Positions 58,015 through 64,000 of a stretch of DNA of 64,000 nt are shown here, one piece after another. Position 1 is the first letter of the stretch; each line of letters begins with the position of its first letter. The stretch spans positions 1,120,001 to 1,184,000 of the forward strand of contig BSBK01002080.1 of assembly GCA_027943335.1 (NCBI GenBank), read 5' to 3'. The notes beneath the pieces are model-generated. The model was given only the letters and a program-made list of their open reading frames with translations, was not told the origin of the DNA and made no database searches. Origin of the DNA: Chamaecyparis obtusa (Eukaryota > Streptophyta > Pinopsida > Cupressales > Cupressaceae). A program made the position numbers and the translations under genes.

Positions 58015-59930
58015 ATAGTTCAAGAGAGAAAGGGATACAATATCCTTCTCCCAATACAACACAAGGATAAAGCCATTCCATCCACTTCCAAAGGGAAGAG
58101 ACCTATGTATGATCTTGCTAAAGAACAACCTTCTCCAAAGAGGCAAAGACAAGAAGAAGCTAAGCCAGAATAGGAGATATATTCTCCTTCCCAATCCCCA
58201 TTACAATTAGATGAATAAGGAGTTGAACAATAGTTGGTGCAAATGGGAAATGAGGGGAATATTTTTGTCTCAAATGAAGAGATACAAGAGGGGATGCTAG
58301 AGACACCTAAAGGAATTGAAATGGACCTTACTATGGCTGAGTTTGAAGGTAAACAATTAGATCCAATTCTAAAATAAGCAAGTGATGGTTTCATTTCTGA
58401 TGATAATTTTGTTAAGACTAGGGAATTTCTTCAATTCTTGTGGAGAATGCATATTAATCAGTTCATAGAGATTTGTGAGAAGAAGAAGGAAGAATTCCCT
58501 GATAAGGATATCATTGAAATTGTAAATGAGACAAAGGGGGAAATGATGAAAATTTTTGAGAGTATCACCCTAGATGATGGAAAGGCCTTAGTACATACTA
58601 CAAGAGTGTTAATTCTCCCTGAGTGGGATATTGTAGATGTAATAGCTTTTGATGTAGTGAGAAAAATAAAAATAGCCATTCATTCCACTACAAAGTAGGT
58701 ATAATAGGCTGCTAGGGGTGTGGTCTTCTCAGATGATCATGCAACCCTAGTAATGTGGTCCCTTAAGAGGGAGGAAAATAAAAATAGGAATGATGCTCAT
58801 TCCTCAGGATATGTAGGAAATTTTTTGGTACACAAACTGGGTGAGACTTCAAATTTTGAAGCTGCAAACATCATCTTGGAGACAGCCAAGTTTAATTTGA
58901 AAGCAGCAGAGAAAGATGCTCAAGAAAAGGAAGAATTGAGAATTAAGTTTGAGACTATTCTCAAATCCTATAATGAATTGAAGGTGGAGATGATTAAAAA
59001 GGATAAGTTGATATCATGATTAACTGGACCAGAAGGTCATAAATCTCCTCAGTTAATGATTGCAAATTAGCCTACAGTGGCCTCTTTCTCTAGCCCCATC
59101 ATTGAATTTCCACCATCCCCCTTCCCAGAAAAAAAATATAGAGGCAAGAATTAGTTGGGAGAAACAACAATTGCTTGAAGAAAGGGATAGATTGAGGGAG
59201 AGTAGAGAAAATGTGGACAAGGAAAGAGATGAACATATGAAGGCTAAGTTCCATGTAGACCAGAAGTATGAAGAAAAATTTAGAGAAGCAGTGATGCAGT
59301 TTGCAAACAATCTGGATCCTATAATTTTGTTTGATCATGCTAAGAGATTACGAACACTGCTGACATCTTTGAATAACCATAAGACTGAGTTAGGGCCAAT
59401 TTTGGATAAATGGATAGGTAGGGCCTCAAATATGAAAGTTTTTTATATGCTTTCAAAAGCCCAAGATAACCCTGATCCACTAATCAAGCTAGTGCGTAAG
59501 TTTGTGAAGGGTTTGGTTGAATATAGGATAATTCTAGAAGATTTTGAAAGGAAATCCAATCTGCTGAAGAAAGAATTGACACTCTTTAGCTGTGAGCTAA
59601 TTCTAGGATTATTCAAAAGAAATGTTGAGCTTAAAGAGTTGGTCAAGTGGAGAGAGAGGATGGATGAAGACTTTTCCACTAGAATGACTCGTATTTTAAC
59701 TTTAGAAAATACTCTTTTCTTCATCCATACCATTGAAATGTTAATAACTGCAAAATCAAGATTTGATTTTATTCAGCATGAAATTAGGTAGATGGAGAGA
59801 AAGTGGGAATAGTTATTTGGCAAGAAAGCTAAAATCATAAATTTTGTGTTCCCAAGTGAGGAGGTTTTCAATGAATGGAGATATCAATACATCCCTCATG
59901 TTGAAAAAGTAGATACTCCATCTACTTCTT
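58015..59930 (+). pseudogene. Insert I ORF, C-terminal part
   Basis: It continues after the solo LTR through a Ser/Pro/Lys-rich linker (58060-58200, nuclear-signal-like KRQRQEEAK). An acidic region and a helical domain follow (58438-58698). From 58720 it is largely coiled coil (AAEKDAQEKEELRIKFET). A frameshift in an A-run near 59127 moves coding to another frame, where a long Glu/Arg-rich coiled coil (LLEERDRLRESRENVDKERD) continues to ~59790. Several TAG/TAA stops are present. Function is unknown. The linker plus helical tail resembles the layout of A and D ORF2. Confidence 0.55.
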
Positions 59931-61077
59931 GAGGCAAACAAAGGGTTGATGATTCATAATTTTTAGTTGGTGAGATATAAAGTGTATTTATTATAGGTAC
60001 AATCATGAAGAGAAGATAATTAGATTGTTCGAATGGATAAAGAGAAGAATTAAAGACATAAGGATAGGCAACTTGCCTATCAAAATATTTGTCTAGGATC
60101 TAATTTTGTCATTAATTTTAAACCCTGCGAGGTTGTTGTGTTTCTAGTTTTAAGTTTTGTAAACCCTAATATGATCGGATGCTTGTTGCAATCCTTCTAT
60201 ATAAAGGATTTTTCATGATCATATTGGGCATTGAGAGTTTAGGTGTCTAGAAGATAGATTTTGAAACCCTAGGTCTCAGTCGAAGATTGTAATACTTTGT
60301 ATCTTTTCTTATCAGTAATAGAAGAAAATTATAGGTTGCTATTATTATTTGCAAGCTTGTTTCTCAAAGCATATTATAAACAAAGAATCAGATTCATTAT
60401 ACTTAATATAAATATCAAGTCTTTATCTCTCCTCTATGTTGAATCTATGAATTTATGAGCTTATCAGAGACCTTTGTGTATGTATTTTTCATTTTGAGTT
60501 CTAATTTATGAATTGGATTAAATGCTCCTCTAAGTGAAATACATGTTCATATTGATTAACATAAGGATTTCTAGTAAGAAGGAAAGATTTAAGTATTTTT
60601 ATTTATGGTTCTGAATCCAATTGGCTATAGGTCTTTGTATTCTCTTTGTTTAAGTAATAATAGCCCAATGGATAAGGCACTGGCCTGAATAAGTATACCT
60701 TTACTGATAATTGTTGATTGAGATTATTGCAATCAAAATAGAAAAATCAAAACTAGTTTTAATCTTTATTTATTATTGTTGAAGAAGTGAATGTCCTATC
60801 ACAGTGATGGAGAGTCAAAGGATAATAGGTTTCTATTATTTACTTTCTCACTGATATCTATTATTAGATCTAGTATTGAGTTTTAAGTTGAGTTGAATCT
60901 ATTGGATCAGGTTTACCCACCTTGGTTTTGCAAAGCCAGAAGTGTAGAGGGTAGTCATGTCCCTATAGTTGGCCCCGTTACCTATAGATTCCCTTATATT
61001 TGAAATTAACTACTCCCAAAATTAGTCTTAGGTATATTGGCATCCCTTTGAGTGTAAAATCTTTTCAAGAACCAACA
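59931..61077 (+). other. 3' region of insert I, with a tRNA-like fragment
   Basis: Non-coding. TATATAAAGG near 60199 and a run TTGTAATACTTTGTATC look like LTR promoter and polyadenylation features, but no matching copy exists at the left end. TAGCCCAATGGATAAGGCAC at 60661-60680 resembles the D-arm/A-box half of a plant tRNA-Arg; no B box follows. Confidence 0.45.
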
Positions 61078-62242
61078 TGCACATCAAATCATCGAAACCC
61101 TAATTGATCTTATCTTAATTATGCATCGGGAAATATTCCTAAATATTCCTAATTTATTCTAATTATTTCTAATTAAATATTATTTGGTGATAAATGATAT
61201 TATTTTTATTTATCCTAAAGTCAATTAATTGGATATGTTGAATATTTAATTAATTGAACTTAATTCTACCACTTAATTATTTAATTGGATTTAATTTCAT
61301 TTATTCCTAAATTAATATTATTTTTATTTGACAGTAAATCAAATTTCTAAAAATAATTGATTGAATATTTATTTAATTGATTAAATCAAGTTGTCAAATT
61401 TAATGATATAGTTTTAGAATAAAGTTTGATTAAATAATTGATTAACCCATAAATCAATTATTTTTATTAAAAAATCAGTTAAGTTGAGAATAAATCACAT
61501 GGAAAAGTAATTAATTCATAATTATCCATGCACAATTAGAAAAGAAGTTTAACTCCAAATCAACTATTCAATTTGATTTGTTAACTTTTCAAACTTAACA
61601 TGTGATTGTGAGTTGAAAAGAAGATTTGAATGATTTGAACTCCTAATTTGAGTTCAAAAGCTGATTTTGCATGATTTTGTGAGTTAACTATTTCTAATTT
61701 CTTGATAACTCAACAATCAATCCGAGTTGATCAGGGAGAGATTTTTGGCTTTCCATGAGTTCTTGAAAACCCTAGATTTCTATATAAACAGACCTCAGTC
61801 CTGTACAAATGATTGCGAATTTGTAGAATCTTGCTCGTGCAATCTGGCGAATTGTGAGATTGTGCAATCTTTGAGATTCTTGCTAACATCATTTTCTTCA
61901 TTTTCATAGCATTCATTTCATTGATAGATTAGATTTCAATTCATATTTCATCTAGTTTTACATCATTTTACATCATTTTTCATCCATATTGCATAGAAAA
62001 ATAAAAAATATAGCTTAGATCTGCATCCATTTTTCATAACTTTCATCATTTAAATCCTTCGTTTAGGTGTTGCATTGTTATTGATCTCAATTTTTTCTGA
62101 GAATACCATACTTGCATCTATTAGAAGGCAGTAAATCACTTGGTTAATGATATTTGTTTTCATTGTAGATTTTTTGACTTGTCAACCAATAATGTTTTAC
62201 TGAAGTGTTGTGTTTACAGATAGGTACAATTTCACATGCACA

Positions 62243-62521
62243 TTTCTAGCACCCACTGTGGGGCCCGACAGTGGGTTTCCATTTTGGTTTTCATCATTTT
62301 TTGACATTTTCAATTCAAGCTTCAATTTTTAATTTTTCTTTCGTACAATCTCATATGACACTTGCAGATTGTTGTATCAGAACCCTCTTCCTATCGTACA
62401 ATAGATGACATTCTACATTGTCGTATTGGTAGTTATGTATTATTGTATAAGCTTTGAATTATTGTGTGTGCAAGAACCCAGAATCATATCATGTCTGAAT
62501 TGTCGTATGGGAACTAGTATA
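62243..62521 (+). other. Leader of element H with TCGTAC/CATATG motifs
   Basis: It follows the H LTR. CACCCACTGTGGGGCC is conserved with G. Motifs CTATCGTACAATAG (62391-62404), TCTCATATGACA (~62350), ATTGTCGTATTGG (~62417) and ATTGTCGTATGGG (~62499) recur at 20-90 bp spacing. It is interrupted by E2 after GTATA (62517-62521). Confidence 0.65.
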
Positions 62522-63812
62522 TGTTGGAGATTTGTCAGTAGGCTAGTACTAATTGTATGTTTGTCATTGTTGACAACATATGGAAAGTAGCATGTGTGGA
62601 AGTCTTATGTAGTAATCTTTCAGTATATGTAGCATGGACATGATATCAACATGATATCATGGGCATAGAGGTTAACTATTAGTACATACAATTATATAGC
62701 AGCATGTGTCAGCAGTGTTCCTGACAAAGTAATAGGCAGTGTTCTATGTATGGTTGTCTATATAGTTATCATGGAGCCTTGTACACTTGGATATATGTTG
62801 AAGACATATTAGTGATGTTACATTCATGGACACAGAGTCTGATGATCAGTAGAAGTGAATCTATGCAGTCACTATTCGCCACTAGCAGTTTCCTGTGTTT
62901 GATCAGAAGAGCCGATAGAAAGTATATTGGTTCTAGAGTTGCACCTATCATTTGGGTATACACCCTTAAATTTAAGATTAGAGAAGAGTTAGTGATGTTT
63001 AGTTAAGAGTGCATGCAGTAATTTAGCTTGAGGAGAAAGATCCAGTTGTTTTGGTAGAGCCGACAGTGTGTAGCATGCATCTACAATTATCTTATTGGAC
63101 AGGTCCCAGAATGTGTTGCGTGCTTAGTAGAGCTGACTAATTTATTATTGAAGTTTGTTATGGTTTCTCTAATATGATTTCAAGGTGGTTCTAATAGGCC
63201 AACTTGATTATATCACTTAGAGGAAAGATATATATAGGCAGTCATTTGTGATTGTTTAAGTGTGGTTCATAGTTGTGAAAGTAGAACAGAGTAGAGTGTG
63301 AAAAGTGTTGAGCCATCAGAAGGTCTATGTGACCAAGTAAAGTGTTTATGTTATACATTGGAACTAATCCAGATAGTAGGTCTAAGCACAATTTAGCAAG
63401 ATCCAGATATAGTGTGTATCTGTTATTCAGAAGGTTGTAGCCTTCACCCCTTTGAGCAGTGAGCTCTCAGACAGTGCATCCTCTCCCCTAATAGGGACTA
63501 TTGTAAAAGACTCCTAATAGGGTTTGACCCTTAACAAGGTCTACTATACTAAATATATTGTAAAGAAACTCTTAACAGGGTTAAGGATCTTCTAACAAGG
63601 ATCATAATACTAGAATATTAGTGGGTGTCAATTCCCACCAAGGTTTTTACCTATTTGGGTTTCCCCATAACCAAAATATTGTGTTGTTTTCAAGTGTTCC
63701 TTCATTGTGTTTATGCTTTATGTTTAAGTATACTTAATTAGATAAAGAATTGAAACTTGTAGATAACTGATTCATCCCCCCTCTCAGTTATCTCTTGGGA
63801 TTATTCCTAACA
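62522..63812 (+). repeat. 5' LTR of element E2 (second E-type copia)
   Basis: 1,291 bp, TGTTGGAGATTTGTCAG...TTATTCCTAACA, closely related to the E LTRs and with the same palindromic U3 repeat at 62639-62661. The left TSD is probably GTATA. The element continues past the window edge. Confidence 0.92.
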
Positions 63813-64000
63813 ATTGGTATTAGAGCCAAGTGCCTCGGAGAGAAATTTTAACAACTTGAGGTTGATCAGATGGTATTCTTTAGAAAAGAAAGTCCTAAGT
63901 TTGATGGTGAGAATTATCTTGATTAGAAGAACAAGATGGTGACTCACTTGCAATGCATTACTTTTGAAGTTTTTGATGTAACTATCAAAGCAGTCAAGAT
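63813..64000 (+). pseudogene. E2 primer site, leader and start of gag
   Basis: Primer site TTGGTATTAGAGCC (one C-to-T change) and the common leader lead to ATG 63870 (MVFFRKESPKFDGENYLD). The next codon is TAG where E has Trp (TGG). Coding continues to the window edge. Confidence 0.88.

Larger units (their letters stand above)
54219..61077 (+). mobile_element. Insert I: unclassified 6.9-kb element with a long ORF, TSD TGCAC
   Basis: It starts TGTTGGT, ends ACCAACA, and is flanked by TGCAC at 54214-54218 and 61078-61082, exactly where the H LTR is interrupted. I could not find long direct repeats between its two ends, so it is not an obvious LTR element despite its TG...CA ends and 5-bp duplication. 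It carries a TATA box (TATAAAAG, 55151-55158), an ORF of ~1,200 codons (55585-59930) and a 3' region with TATATAAAGG near 60199. A solo LTR interrupts the ORF. Confidence 0.7.
54121..62521 (+). mobile_element. Element H: G-related gypsy element (5' LTR and leader only), split by I
   Basis: 54121-54218 matches the first ~100 bp of the G LTR (TATAATACCCCCAAAATGGGC versus TGTAATACCC), and 61083-62242 matches the rest, ending CACATGCACA. Reassembled length is ~1.26 kb, like G. A TATATAAA box is at 61781. After the LTR, GCACCCACTGTGGGGCC and a leader with TCGTAC/CATATG motifs repeat the G arrangement. The expected left TSD is GGGAC (54116-54120). The coding part lies beyond element E2 and the window. 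Confidence 0.82.

Noticed and set aside
54121..61077. Insert I considered as a host gene with introns.
   Set aside because: It is bounded by a perfect TSD inside an LTR, contains stops and frameshifts, and its protein resembles element ORF2s.
1..64000. CRISPR arrays, rRNA, intact tRNA genes, bacterial-type operons or replication origins.
   Set aside because: None seen. Repeats are LTRs or UTR repeats, and the only tRNA resemblance is a half-length fragment at 60661.

Overview
This window is intergenic DNA from a large, AT-rich seed-plant genome. A conifer-like giant genome would fit, but nothing in the sequence fixes the species. I see no ordinary host gene, rRNA or complete tRNA. Almost every base belongs to LTR retrotransposons inserted into one another. 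Eight insertions can be closed exactly by matching 5-bp target-site duplications (TSDs).

Left block (1-15718). The 3' part of a Ty1/copia element C (RT-RNase H at 12926-14163, 3' LTR 14461-15718) was hit by a non-autonomous element A (1-12924, its 5' end off the window). A was then hit by a nearly complete copia element B (2988-9867, TSD ACAAG). About 290 bp of unassigned DNA (15719-16010) follows.

Middle block (16011-54120). A second C-type copia element, C', has its 5' LTR split by two insertions. The first is G (17043-48306, TSD ACTAT), a Ty3/gypsy element of the Tat lineage with gag, protease, RT, two RNase H domains, integrase and an antisense plant-mobile-domain gene. The second is K (48357-51858, TSD GTCTT), a probable 3.5-kb solo LTR. 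G is itself interrupted by non-autonomous element D (21311-34478, TSD GTTTA), which is interrupted by copia element E (23569-30706, TSD TTGGA). G also holds a 334-bp TRIM element (36854-37187, TSD GACCA). C' > G > D > E is a four-level nest.

Right block (54121-64000). The integrase of C' is broken by H, a relative of G of which the 5' LTR and leader are visible. H's LTR is split by an unclassified 6.9-kb insert I (54219-61077, TSD TGCAC), which carries a long ORF and a solo D-type LTR (57346-58014, TSD ATAGT). H's leader is interrupted by a second E-type element, E2, which runs off the right edge.

How the parts relate. B, C, C' and E are autonomous-type copia elements with Gag-PR-IN-RT-RH in one frame. 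A and D have copia-type LTR ends and polypurine tracts (D also a copia-type primer site), but code for a coiled-coil protein with four zinc knuckles plus a large unrelated ORF2. I carries a diverged ORF2 relative. The five copia-type families share a leader after the primer site (seen where a 5' end is present), an R/U5 module of CCTAAYAGG repeats, and a duplex-forming inverted repeat around the polypurine tract and U3. The inverted repeat covaries between families and is the observation I would check first. All coding regions are decayed. In several of them nearly every premature stop is TAG, as expected from deamination at CAG/CTG sites.
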